DNA from: Actinophytocola glycyrrhizae
Lineage (GTDB): Bacteria; Actinomycetota; Actinomycetes; Mycobacteriales; Pseudonocardiaceae
Length of the DNA stretch: 64,000 nt
Direction of reading: 5' to 3'
Assembly (NCBI RefSeq): GCF_042653545.1
Contig: NZ_JBHSIS010000027.1
Coordinates: forward strand, 165,974 to 229,973
This document shows, one piece after another, positions 1-7,810 of the stretch; the first letter of the stretch is position 1; each line of letters opens with the position of its first letter. A program made the position numbers and the translations under genes. The notes under the pieces are model-generated. The model was given only the letters and a program-made list of their open reading frames with translations. It was not told the origin of the DNA and made no database searches.

Positions 1-114
1 GGCGGGATCACCTCGCCACAGGCCTTGGTCGTAGACGTCACCGTTGTCCAGGATGTGGTAGGAGATTGGCGATGGCACATCTGGCTGCGGGCCGGGTTGG
101 ATGCGGATCAGCAT
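1..114 (-). CDS. Partial hypothetical protein (N-terminal 38 residues)
   Basis: A minus-strand reading frame starts with ATG at 112-114 and runs off the left edge of the window. The start follows a GGAGG about 11 bases upstream. The visible part begins MLIRIQPGPQPDVPSP and continues in frame without a stop. It is the next gene downstream of the 214-837 gene on the same strand and probably belongs to the same run of plasmid/ICE-type genes. Too little is visible to assign a family. Confidence 0.55.
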   Translation of the reverse strand, partial: MLIRIQPGPQPDVPSPISYHILDNGDVYDQGLWRGDPA

Positions 115-213
115 TGTGCGCGTTGCCTCCTGCCGATGTGAGGACCGATGTCCGTTGCGGGTATTGACGAGCGCTTGGTGCGCGAGCCTTTATGGACGGT
201 TCGCCTCGATGGG

Positions 214-837
214 TCACTGGTAGAAGGCGCCATCTTCGGTGAACTGGTGGTTGGCCGCGACTTCCCGCGCCCACTGCTCACCGGTCTTGTAGTCGTGCTC
301 GGTTCCGCCTGCGCTCCACGCGTCGTGTAGGGCGTCCCGGACGGCGTGCTCAAGGTCGTCGCGCTGCTCGTCGGTGACAGGAGCACAAGACAGCGCGGCG
401 CAATCCTCGTCGTGGGCCAGCAGGTAGTGACCTGGCGTGCATGTGCAGTCCAGAACCATGTCGTGCGGGGTGACCGTGGTGGTGTCCGAGCGGTATCCGG
501 CCAGCTCGACCCGGTCGATGCCCTCGTCCCAGGGAAGAGCGGGCGCGTTGTCGCGGGTGAGGATGCCAGTGACCGCGATCGAGCCGCCGCGGCTGATGTC
601 CCAGCCGACCACACGCACGTCGGGAATGCCGGGGAAATCTGCCACGCCGTAGCTGTCCCAGCCGGGTGTGCCGAGTTTCTCCGCGAGGGTGGACGTCATG
701 ACGGCCGTGATGTCGTCGATGTCGCCGGAGTCCCACCAGGGCCCAGCGAGCTGCTCCCGGATCGCGTCGACGGCACGTTCTTGGGCCGCTTCGGACAGCT
801 CGTCGAAGTCGAACAGCTGGATCGTGATCTCTTGCAT
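214..837 (-). CDS. Hypothetical plasmid/phage-type protein, 207 aa
   Basis: The reading frame starts MQEITIQLFDFDELSEAAQE at an ATG preceded by GGAGGACGTGAGGTC. The opening, a beta strand followed by FDELSEAAQERA, resembles small proteins common on actinobacterial plasmids and phages, sometimes annotated as antitoxin-like; this likeness is recalled, not tested. The protein is acidic and soluble, with no membrane segment. A cysteine/histidine cluster (CTCTPGHYLLAHDEDC) in the middle could bind metal. Codon use is strongly GC3-biased, which supports real coding. Function unknown. Confidence 0.8.
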   Translation of the reverse strand: MQEITIQLFDFDELSEAAQERAVDAIREQLAGPWWDSGDIDDITAVMTSTLAEKLGTPGWDSYGVADFPGIPDVRVVGWDISRGGSIAVTGILTRDNAPALPWDEGIDRVELAGYRSDTTTVTPHDMVLDCTCTPGHYLLAHDEDCAALSCAPVTDEQRDDLEHAVRDALHDAWSAGGTEHDYKTGEQWAREVAANHQFTEDGAFYQ

Positions 838-1100
838 GACCTCACGTCCTCCCGGCGGCTACCCGCGCAGTGCACGGTCAGATGGGCTGTTCACGTGGTG
901 GCGGACAGGCCTCGGCGCTGGCGGCACGGATGTTCCGGTTGAGTGGTAGCCGCGGCTGGACACCCCCAGCGCTGGTACTGCCGGGATCCTGCGGTAGACC
1001 GTGCTCCGGCCGGCAGGACGTGCGTGACACAGCCCGGTTCGACGAGCAGCCCTGCCGGTTCGGGGAGGCGGCCAGGGCCGCCTCCCCTCCGGCTGCCGGT

Positions 1101-2147
1101 TCACAGGCGGATCAGTGCCCTGTCCGACGCCCTGTTGAGCGCCTTGTCGAGGGCGCGCTGGGTGGCGGTCTCGACCTCGCCGAGTTTGGTGGACAGGACG
1201 TTGTCCATGTTCCGCTCCGCGCGCCCGACGTTGCGGATCGTGGCGTAGTGGTGCAGGTAGGTGTTGGTGGCCTGGTGCACCCCGAACGCGGTGCCCTGCC
1301 ACGGCGCCACGCGCTGGTCGTGGTTCCACAGCCGCTCCAGCTCGGTGCGGGTGTTCTCGGCGATCGTGCGGGCGCGGCCCTTCTGCGCGGGGACCGGGGT
1401 GTACTCGTCGAGGAACGCCGACCAGACACGGTCAGGCACCTCGATCCGGGTCAGCCGCTCGACCTCGGCGCTGAACTCGTCGGCGGCCTGGTGGACGATG
1501 CCCAAGGCGTCGCGCACCTCGGCGACCTTGAACTTCGAGTGACGTGAGTGCTTGATCTTCACCGCGGCGCCGCCCTCGCCGAGGGCGATGTCCATGGTGT
1601 TGTCGCACACCACGAGCTGCACGACCGGCTTGTACGTCGACGAGAGGGATCCGTCGACCGAGGTGGCCGCGAGCAGGTGCGGCCGGAACCGCACGCCGGC
1701 CGCGGTGATGGTCTCGGTCATCTCGATCGACACCCACGCGACCGCGCCGTTCTTGAGCAGCCCGGCCGAGCCGATGTGCAGGTCGGTGTCGAGCAGGTTC
1801 GCGACCTTGGTCAGCAGCCACTCGTCGTAGTGGTGGATGGTGAACCCGTCCTTGAACTTGCCGAGCAGATCGAGGGTGTCCGACCGGATGATCAGCTGGT
1901 GGTCGGTGTAGGTCTTCCACGCGGGGTTGTCGGCACCGAGTAGCTCCTGGAGGTTGCCGCCCATCGGGATCGACACCGGCTGCCACCCGAACAGCCTGCG
2001 TTTCACGTCCTCGACCGGGATGGGACCGGGGTAGTGGTTGGGCTCGACGCCTTGGGCGGAGCGGCGGTAGTGCCAGGCGGTCCCGCGCTGGTCGGTGTAG
2101 CCGACGAGCACGTTCTGGTTCAGCCACTCGGATGTTTCACGGGACAT
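1101..2147 (-). CDS. DUF932 family phage/plasmid-type protein, 348 aa
   Basis: The protein begins MSRETSEWLNQNVLVGYTDQ. I chose the ATG at 2147 because GAGG lies six bases upstream; a GTG four codons further upstream lacks a site. The opening, the RLFGW..VSIP segment, the 'IRSDT' strand and the long helical C-terminus match the DUF932 family (TIGR03299 'phage/plasmid-like protein'), widespread on actinobacterial plasmids and integrative elements. The length is normal for the family. The biochemical role is unknown; members often sit near replication or partition genes, as here. No defects are visible. Confidence 0.85.
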   Translation of the reverse strand: MSRETSEWLNQNVLVGYTDQRGTAWHYRRSAQGVEPNHYPGPIPVEDVKRRLFGWQPVSIPMGGNLQELLGADNPAWKTYTDHQLIIRSDTLDLLGKFKDGFTIHHYDEWLLTKVANLLDTDLHIGSAGLLKNGAVAWVSIEMTETITAAGVRFRPHLLAATSVDGSLSSTYKPVVQLVVCDNTMDIALGEGGAAVKIKHSRHSKFKVAEVRDALGIVHQAADEFSAEVERLTRIEVPDRVWSAFLDEYTPVPAQKGRARTIAENTRTELERLWNHDQRVAPWQGTAFGVHQATNTYLHHYATIRNVGRAERNMDNVLSTKLGEVETATQRALDKALNRASDRALIRL

Positions 2148-2487
2148 TCCGGACCTCACTTGTCGGTACGTTCATGGAGTTGGCCATCGCCTCGTGGTCA
2201 TCACTGGCGATCTGGGCTGGGCGAGGTTGAGCACCACGGCGTCGGTGTTGCCTCGATGGCCGTGCCGAGGGGAGCGGAAGGCATCCCAGCCCTGTAGGCC
2301 CCGGCACGCCGCTTCTGTGGTGCGCCGGGCGTGGTCTGATCGCGGTAACCGGGCCACCCACCCGTGGTTCCGGATACCTCTGATGCCGCAGGAGACTGCG
2401 GTGGCGATTCAATGCGGGTCTGGTGGCCGCGTGCGCCGCTGGTTCGTGGTCTGGTGACCGGAACAATGCGGAGTGTCTGTTACGGCC
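2148..2487. other. 340-base stretch without a convincing gene
   Basis: The stretch lies between two minus-strand genes. Short frames exist on both strands, but none has a good ribosome site together with GC3-biased codons. The end nearest 2148 holds the ribosome site of the DUF932 gene. No clear hairpin, repeat or promoter motif was seen. Confidence 0.5.
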
Positions 2488-2982
2488 TCAGAAGAGTTCT
2501 TCTTGTATCGCGGCACGTTTGATTGATTCCCCCGAGGGCTTGTCGGCCTGGCGCCGGCGCGGAGGAGGTGGTGCTATCGGCAGTTGGGACGGGATCAGCG
2601 TCTGGGTGATCGGGCCGGTGACGATGCGTTCGGTTCGGAGGAAACGTTTGCGGCCGTACGCTGCAGCGCGTGCGTCGGCGACAAAGTCGAGTTCGACGAC
2701 GGTGGGTTCAGGTAGGTCGTGACCGTCGCGTCGCGCCCACGTACGGTACCGGGCGATCCGGTCCAACAGAATGCCAACGTGCGCCTGGCAGGCGTGTTCG
2801 GTATACGGCCCGGCCGCGCGGTGGTAGGTGACCTGGTGGGTGGCTCTCAGACCGCATCCCATGCCCTGGCGCAGGCTGTTGTTGTTGTCGCGGCCGGGCT
2901 CCGTGAACAAGACATAGTAGTCGCATCTGGGAATCTGCCACTTGTGGACAGAGTTCTTGCGGTCCTTTCTCACGCTCATCAT
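2488..2982 (-). CDS. Hypothetical protein, 164 aa, with Cys/His-rich centre
   Basis: The frame begins MMSVRKDRKNSVHKW, with AGGGG upstream of tandem ATG codons (either may be used). The N-terminal half carries a possible metal site made of GCGLRATHQVTYH and EHACQAH. The C-terminus is proline- and arginine-rich (PIAPPPPRRRQADKPSG). There is no membrane segment. It lies 53 bases downstream of the 3036-3485 gene in the same orientation and may share its transcript. I do not recognise the family. Confidence 0.7.
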   Translation of the reverse strand: MMSVRKDRKNSVHKWQIPRCDYYVLFTEPGRDNNNSLRQGMGCGLRATHQVTYHRAAGPYTEHACQAHVGILLDRIARYRTWARRDGHDLPEPTVVELDFVADARAAAYGRKRFLRTERIVTGPITQTLIPSQLPIAPPPPRRRQADKPSGESIKRAAIQEELF

Positions 2983-3035
2983 CGACCCCTGGCTCGGAAC
3001 GGGTTATCAGCCGGTGTATGCGACAGGGTCGATGG

Positions 3036-3485
3036 TCACCGCGTTGGTTGTCGGTCGCGGCGGATCCCGGTGAGCACCGTCGGGCGGGCGCGGACGACCA
3101 GAACGCGGCCGCGGCGCTCGAGTACGGTGCCAGGCGGCCAGCTCGCGGCGTAGTCCAGCATCTCGTCCGCGTCTTCCTGCGCTTCTCGCCACAGCTCTTG
3201 ATCGTCCTCGTAGCCAGCCGTGATGAGGCTGCGGTGAAAGAGGTTCCGATACTGCACGACGGTAAGGGCCCGCACGGCCACCTCGGCCGTTGTCGTGGGC
3301 CGGTAGGAGTCGAGTCCTTGGAACGCGCGGGCATTGCCGCACGGGCCGTCAAGATCGGCTTCGTACTCCCCGCAGCAGCAAGCGGGCGCGAGGTCGACGA
3401 GTTCACCGTCGGGGACGTGGGCGAAGTCGCTCCCGTGTTTCCCTTGCGTGCGTGTGGTTGCGACGAGCACAGCAAGTGAGGGCAT
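3036..3485 (-). CDS. Hypothetical protein, 149 aa
   Basis: The start is the ATG at 3485, which has GGAGG four bases upstream; an in-frame ATG 36 codons earlier has no ribosome site and opens non-coding-looking sequence. The protein begins MPSLAVLVATTRTQGKHGSD and contains a cysteine cluster (ACCCGEY...GPCGNARAFQGLDS) that could bind zinc. The middle is helical and acidic, and the C-terminus is basic. It is probably co-transcribed with the 2488-2982 gene. Plasmid-type hypothetical protein; function unknown. Confidence 0.75.
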   Translation of the reverse strand: MPSLAVLVATTRTQGKHGSDFAHVPDGELVDLAPACCCGEYEADLDGPCGNARAFQGLDSYRPTTTAEVAVRALTVVQYRNLFHRSLITAGYEDDQELWREAQEDADEMLDYAASWPPGTVLERRGRVLVVRARPTVLTGIRRDRQPTR

Positions 3486-3605
3486 CGAACCTCCAGAAGC
3501 ATGCGGTCCTCGATGGATGGCTACGGGTTCACGAGATCGGCAGTCCCGCAGAGAGCAGGACGACATGGGGCGGTTGCAGTTCCGTCGCCGCACCGGGGTG
3601 GGTGG

Positions 3606-4009
3606 TCAGGCTACGGCGCTGAGGTCGGCGAGGTCGTGCAGGAGCGCGGTGAGCGCCGTCTCGCCGTGATGGTCGCGCAGGACACAGAGCTGGGCGCAGA
3701 TGTTCAGGTTGTTGATTCGGCTCGCATGACGGTCGGCCGCGTCGTGCTCCTCGTCAAATACATAGGCGTTGTCCAGATCGGACAGTTCGCGTTCGTCCAC
3801 CCGCACGGAGGCGTCGGCGTTGAGCGCCTCGTACACGAGCTCATCGAGATGGCCGACCGCGGTGATGCCGAGGCGCAGAGGTCGTCGTCCTCGATCTGGG
3901 TATTGGCGAACAGGAGAACGAGGTCATCGGTGCCGTGACGGGCAGCCACACGCTGGGCGACGCACCAGCTGGCTATGCCACCGCTGAACTGCACCACTCT
4001 GGCCGGCAT
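3606..4009 (-). pseudogene. Frameshifted PP-loop (PAPS reductase-like) ATPase remnant
   Basis: The frame opening at 4009 reads MPARVVQFSGGIASWCVAQR and then a second beta strand ending LFANTQIEDDDL. The SGGxxS motif and its spacing are those of PP-loop ATPases of the phosphoadenosine phosphosulfate reductase type common on actinobacterial plasmids and phages. Directly after EDDDL the frame becomes non-coding in character, while a neighbouring minus frame continues with LGITAVGHLDELVYEALNAD to a stop at 3606. One indel near 3875-3885 would join them. The joined product would be about 130 aa, much shorter than the family, and its tail does not match PAPS reductases. It is therefore a shifted and truncated relic, or two fused fragments. 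Confidence 0.6.
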
Positions 4010-4187
4010 GGCACACTCCTCGCGATCGGCTGGGTGGACACTCGCAGCGCTGCCTCAGTTTGTCCCGGCCGACACCGACCACAGTGGATGAGGCCTCTGT
4101 ATATCAACGAATCACGCGGTTGTTCCGTCCACAAACGAATCTGGGAGATGGCCGGACCGGCCGCCCGAGTTCGCCGTGGCAGGGTGG

Positions 4188-4560
4188 TTATGCCGCATGA
4201 GGGATGCGCGTCGGTCTGCCGTGTGGTGGGTAGGTACGCGGCTGTGATCGTTGCACGAGCGCTTGTGTCGTGTGATACCAGCGGGAGGCGAACTGGGCGC
4301 AGTCGTGCACGGGCACTCGTGGTCGCAACCTGGCATCGCGCGCGCCCGCCAGGACGCCGACCGGGACCAGGCCATGGAGTCCGCGGAACGGAGAAGGTAG
4401 CCGCAACGCGCGAGCACGCTGCGGTGCACACCGAAACCGTGCAAGCGGATGCCCATGCCGTGCAGCACGGTGATGATCTCGTCCACCGCGCGGGTGCCAG
4501 CACGTCGGCAACGCTTTCCAGCCCTACTACCGGTTCTGTAGGGTCTCGCCGCGAGTGGCA
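4188..4560 (-). pseudogene. Relic of a DpdA-like (queuine tRNA-ribosyltransferase-like, DUF7221-type) protein
   Basis: One minus frame carries AVDEIITVLHGMGIRLHGFG, then a segment with SADSMAWS, then MPGCDHECP. A second minus frame takes over with VHDCAQFASRWYHTTQALVQ. Together they resemble the C-terminal part of actinobacterial proteins annotated as DpdA-family 7-deazapurine DNA-modification or queuine tRNA-ribosyltransferase-like proteins (HGFGVKT, SADSMAWS, then Cys-rich and YAxxWR segments). The N-terminal barrel is absent, and a single-base shift near 4300-4310 breaks the frame. The family assignment is from memory and moderate. It lies beside the PP-loop relic, so both probably decayed together. 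Confidence 0.5.
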
Positions 4561-4800
4561 TATTGATCTTCTGCGACCTGCTGGTTCCGAGCTGTCTCAC
4601 CCGATGTCACTCAAGATCGGTCTCAATTACGTGGCATTTCTTCGGCGGCAGCGTGTGCGGCGGTGGATCGACCGTGTGGCGAGACGCTGTTCCAACGCCT
4701 CCGCGAGCGCACTCCTGGCAGCAGAAGTGGCGTTGCGATTTCAGCAACCGCGCGCGGTCTAAACGAGCTGAATCTCATGTCGCTGCTGCCCACCAGCCCG

Positions 4801-5691
4801 TCACAGCCATGGTTGGGTTGGTGGGGCGGGAGCTCGGCGGACGCGGTTTGCGACGTCCGGGTGCATGGCCTGTAGTCCGAGCGTAGTGAGCAGGTTGCCG
4901 CAGCACTGCACGAGTGCCAGGTCTGGGGTCAGCGGTGCGTACAGGCCCGGCTGATCCTCGGGAGCGACGGCGGCGAGCGTTGGCTGCTTCGCCGCGTATT
5001 CGGCGAAGGTGACCAGGTGTGCGTGGCGGGCGTCGCGGAAGTCGTCGTCGGTGATGGCGTTGTCGCGCAGGAGGGTGACGGCGGTCAGCCGGGCGCGGAG
5101 AAGATGGACCGTGGTCTCGGCCATGAGCGCGGCCTCGGGGTGGCCGATGGCCCTGCGCACCTGGCCGTGGCCTGGCTCGAACACGGCGCGAACCGCTTGT
5201 TCGAGCTGGTCAAGGTCGGCGTTGCGCCCTCCCGTGTAGGCCATCTGGGCGAGAACGTCTCGTAGACGTGTACGCGCAGCGTGTGTTGCTTGTGGGTGGG
5301 CCAGTTGGGCAAGGAGTTCTTGCGCGGTCTGCCGTGCGACCTTCTGGCTCGTCGTGGCGTCACCAAGCCAGGTCATCAACGCGATCCGCACCTGACGGAG
5401 CGGGACGTAGCCCTCACCCCAGTACATCCACACGAAGACGGGGATTCTGGCCAGGCTTCTGATCCCGTTGTTGTGCCGGTGGTGCAGCAGGCTGACGAAC
5501 AGCTCCCGTTGGGCGGGCGAGTAGAGCGCCGGCAACGAGCCGTGGCCCTTCCCAGCCGGCCGCCGGGTCGGCGCGTCGAGCAGTCCCGCCGCAGTCCAGG
5601 CACGGATCAGCCGGGGCGTCACGCTCTCGCCCACGCGCTCGGCGTCGGCCACCAGGTCGGTGATCGTTCCTGGTTCGGTCACGTTCAGCAC
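4801..5691 (-). CDS. MerR-like helix-turn-helix protein, 296 aa
   Basis: The first 70 residues resemble a MerR-type winged helix: a recognition region (TPRLIRAWTAAGLLDAPTRR) followed by a wing-like segment (GSLPALYSPAQRELFVSLLH). The remaining 220 residues are mostly helical and unassigned. The start is a GTG at 5691 with no Shine-Dalgarno site; TAATCT seven bases upstream looks like a -10 box, so the message may be leaderless. A near-palindrome, GATTACATCAATC, overlaps that box, as expected for an autoregulated repressor. It is divergent from the small membrane protein at 5805. Confidence 0.75.
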   Translation of the reverse strand: MLNVTEPGTITDLVADAERVGESVTPRLIRAWTAAGLLDAPTRRPAGKGHGSLPALYSPAQRELFVSLLHHRHNNGIRSLARIPVFVWMYWGEGYVPLRQVRIALMTWLGDATTSQKVARQTAQELLAQLAHPQATHAARTRLRDVLAQMAYTGGRNADLDQLEQAVRAVFEPGHGQVRRAIGHPEAALMAETTVHLLRARLTAVTLLRDNAITDDDFRDARHAHLVTFAEYAAKQPTLAAVAPEDQPGLYAPLTPDLALVQCCGNLLTTLGLQAMHPDVANRVRRAPAPPTQPWL

Positions 5692-5699
5692 TCTATGGA

Positions 5700-5712
5700 G
5701 ATTACATCAATC
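5700..5712. promoter_or_regulatory. Near-palindrome over the -10 region of the MerR-like gene
   Basis: GATTACATCAATC is an interrupted inverted repeat (GATT...AATC) that overlaps the presumed TAATCT -10 box just upstream of the GTG at 5691. TGGCGTGTGCCA, a second small palindrome, follows at about 5713. The position suits an operator for the MerR-like protein itself, but this is inference only. Confidence 0.35.
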
Positions 5713-5804
5713 TGGCGTGTGCCACGCCTCGCGCAGGCCGTTCACGGCGTGCAACACTGTTACGAGATAGCGGTCAATGCGGATGAAGAGAGGAGGTGAT
5801 GGCC

Positions 5805-5960
5805 ATGGCACGGGCTGGCGCAGGTGATGCGTTCGGCGATCCGCGCACGTGGCTGGCGATCGCCAGTCTGCTCGTATCGCTGGGCGTACTGCCCAAGACC
5901 TGGCAGAAGGGCATCGGCACCGCCACCGTTCTGCTCTGGCTGTACCACACGTGGCGGTGA
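5805..5960 (+). CDS. Small membrane protein, 51 aa
   Basis: An ATG at 5805 follows an excellent ribosome site (GAGGAGGTGATGGCC). The product starts MARAGAGDAFGDPRTWLAIA, continues through a hydrophobic stretch ending LLVSLGVLP, a short basic turn, and a second hydrophobic stretch ending LLWLYHTWR. It would span the membrane once or twice. It reads divergently from the MerR-like gene, 113 bases away. Function unknown; small membrane proteins are frequent in transfer modules of actinobacterial elements. Confidence 0.7.
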   Translation: MARAGAGDAFGDPRTWLAIASLLVSLGVLPKTWQKGIGTATVLLWLYHTWR

Positions 5961-6114
5961 AACACACACCGAGGAGAGCCCGCATCGTCTCAGAAGTCGC
6001 TCGGATCGTCGACCTGCAACCAACCGGTGCGGGCCTCCATCGGCGCACTCGGTGTGAGCTGACACGACCGCTATCAGCCAGTGTTGCCTCGTTCGCTGGG
6101 CAGGGACGTGAAGG

Positions 6115-7185
6115 TCATCCTCCGTTGGCGTGTCGCGGGAAGGGATCGCCGGTCGGCCACTGTTCGGTGAGACGAACTGCGGTGTGGGCTGGAGCGGCCG
6201 GCGACTGACGTTCGATCTGTTCGTCAGCTACCTGCACTGTTGCCCAAGTCGGGAGTACCGGTGCCTTGATCGAGTTCGGGTCGGGACTTTGCCACAGGAC
6301 AGGGGTTTTCTTCGCCCAGTTCCACGGTCCTGGGTTGTTGGCGATGAGGACGCCACTTACCCGCCCGTGGCCGTCGTTGTGGGGAGTTGTCCAATAGCCG
6401 TCAGGCAGCCGACTGAAGGTCGATGCGCTACCGGGGCGGGTGTACTCGACCGCGCTTCCGTACAACGAGGCCTCGATGTCTTCATCCTCGGGAAAGGGGG
6501 TTGCATGCCCCACTGCCACAATGAACGGCAGCGACAACTCGCCGTATTTCTTGCCCTTCTTCTTGACCGCGTTGAACACCAGATCAGACCTGCCACTGAG
6601 CCAGGCCATCTCGGGGTACATCACCGCCGTCTTACTCGACGGGATGCCTCGCCTGTCCGGGCTTCGCGGAATTGCCTGGAACGAGATGGACCATCCGGTT
6701 TCCTGCCAGGTGTGGGTCGGCAGCGCCACGTTGTGCTGGTCCTGGTCGGCGAGGACCCGGTCGGGGTCCAGGTCGGCCAGCCATCGCGTCAACCCGGCTT
6801 TCAGTCGCTTCAGCGGCGGTGCTACGGACCCGCTTTTGTTGATCAAGACCGAGAGGAAGAAGTCAGGGCTTGGCACACTGTCAATGGCATCGATCAGAGA
6901 AGGTGTCAACACGCTGTGCGTTATGTCGCCTACGCGCTGTGTCGTCCAGATCGCCTCGATGACGAACTGCTCGTCACCCTGAGTCACCAGGAAGTCCGGG
7001 TTCTTTCCGCGGCTTCCGAGCGCTTGCTCGATCTCGACGGTGCAGCCGGAGCCGAGCAGCATCTCGTGGAGGTACAACTCCCATAACGCGGAGGACACGT
7101 TCGTGTCGGAGTTCCGATCCAGAAGGCGACTACGGAGTCCGGGCTGGACATGCTTCGGTAGGTGAGACCACCACTCGCTGATCAC
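6115..7185 (-). CDS. Hypothetical protein with PD-(D/E)xK-like N-terminus, 356 aa
   Basis: The frame begins GTG (MISEWWSHLPKHVQ). Residues 30-85 have an ALWELYLHEMLLGSG helix, a GKNPDFLV segment and a following strand EQFVIEAIW. This is the layout of a PD-(D/E)xK nuclease core, with E, D and E in place, but ExA replaces ExK, so catalysis is doubtful. The C-terminal 200 residues contain aromatic-rich segments (DGYWTTPHNDGHGRVSGVLI) that I cannot assign. It stands alone on the minus strand, close to the defence-type pair at 7415-8938. A stand-alone defence or restriction-related role is possible. Confidence 0.7.
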   Translation of the reverse strand: MISEWWSHLPKHVQPGLRSRLLDRNSDTNVSSALWELYLHEMLLGSGCTVEIEQALGSRGKNPDFLVTQGDEQFVIEAIWTTQRVGDITHSVLTPSLIDAIDSVPSPDFFLSVLINKSGSVAPPLKRLKAGLTRWLADLDPDRVLADQDQHNVALPTHTWQETGWSISFQAIPRSPDRRGIPSSKTAVMYPEMAWLSGRSDLVFNAVKKKGKKYGELSLPFIVAVGHATPFPEDEDIEASLYGSAVEYTRPGSASTFSRLPDGYWTTPHNDGHGRVSGVLIANNPGPWNWAKKTPVLWQSPDPNSIKAPVLPTWATVQVADEQIERQSPAAPAHTAVRLTEQWPTGDPFPRHANGG

Positions 7186-7414
7186 TTCCCGAACCTGGTC
7201 CTAGAACGGTCCAGCGATCCGCTCATAGAACTCCGCTTCCGGTTCAGCAGCCCGCTTAGGCGACGAATCCGTCCGGTTCCGACTCGGGTAGACGACCATG
7301 GACCCTGATAGTAGGTCTCCTGGCTGACGTATCTCCTGGCATTTTGCGTGCGGCGTGCCATGCGTACCGCTCCGAACCAGTCATGCGTTGGCCCACCATT
7401 CGGCTACTGAGCGT

Positions 7415-7717
7415 GTGTCGGTTGGTGGGTTTGTGGTGGATGATGTATCGGTGGGGCGCTTCCAGGACGATGAGGCTGGCTACGAGCGGTGGTTGGCTGA
7501 TCACTCGGACCTGTTCGTGCTCAACACCGCCCGCAGCCCCGCCCCGAACTACCTGGTGCTTCACCGGGCCATCTGCCACACCATCGCGAGTACTCCGGCG
7601 CGCGGCACTCGGTGGACCGGCGAGTACATCAAGTTCTGCGGGCAGCGAGCCGAACTGGAGAAGTTCGCCCAGGCTCATGCCGGCGGCACCGCCTCACCCT
7701 GTCGCCTCTGCCTGTGA
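7415..7717 (+). CDS. Small hypothetical protein ending in a Cys motif, 100 aa
   Basis: The coding-like part runs from GRFQDDEAGYERWLADHSD through NYLVLHRAICHTI and WTGEYIKFCG to a terminal SPCRLCL. This domain is familiar from many actinobacterial proteins, often at the C-terminus of larger restriction- or defence-associated proteins, but its function is unknown to me. Three cysteines (two as CxxC) and a histidine suggest a small metal site. The start is uncertain: GTG at 7415, 7433 or 7436 are all in frame, and none has a strong ribosome site. The nuclease-like gene follows 93 bases downstream on the same strand. Confidence 0.65.
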   Translation: MSVGGFVVDDVSVGRFQDDEAGYERWLADHSDLFVLNTARSPAPNYLVLHRAICHTIASTPARGTRWTGEYIKFCGQRAELEKFAQAHAGGTASPCRLCL

Positions 7718-7797
7718 CTCGCCGGCTACCGGCTCCTGAGCGGGCAAATCGTCACATTGTTGCGGCATGTCCGGATGTTCGCCATCAGGGAACCGGC

Positions 7798-7803
7798 TAG
7801 CTT
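7798..7803 (+). promoter_or_regulatory. Presumed -10 box (TAGCTT) of the 7811 gene
   Basis: TAGCTT lies seven bases before the GTG at 7811 with no Shine-Dalgarno site between them. This is the arrangement of actinobacterial leaderless genes. No good -35 element is visible. Confidence 0.4.
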
Positions 7804-7810
7804 GGCGTAT

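Noticed and set aside
3935..4762. Plus-strand open frame of 275 codons across 4 kb
   Set aside because: No coding composition; the minus strand shows DpdA-like and PP-loop relics in this stretch.
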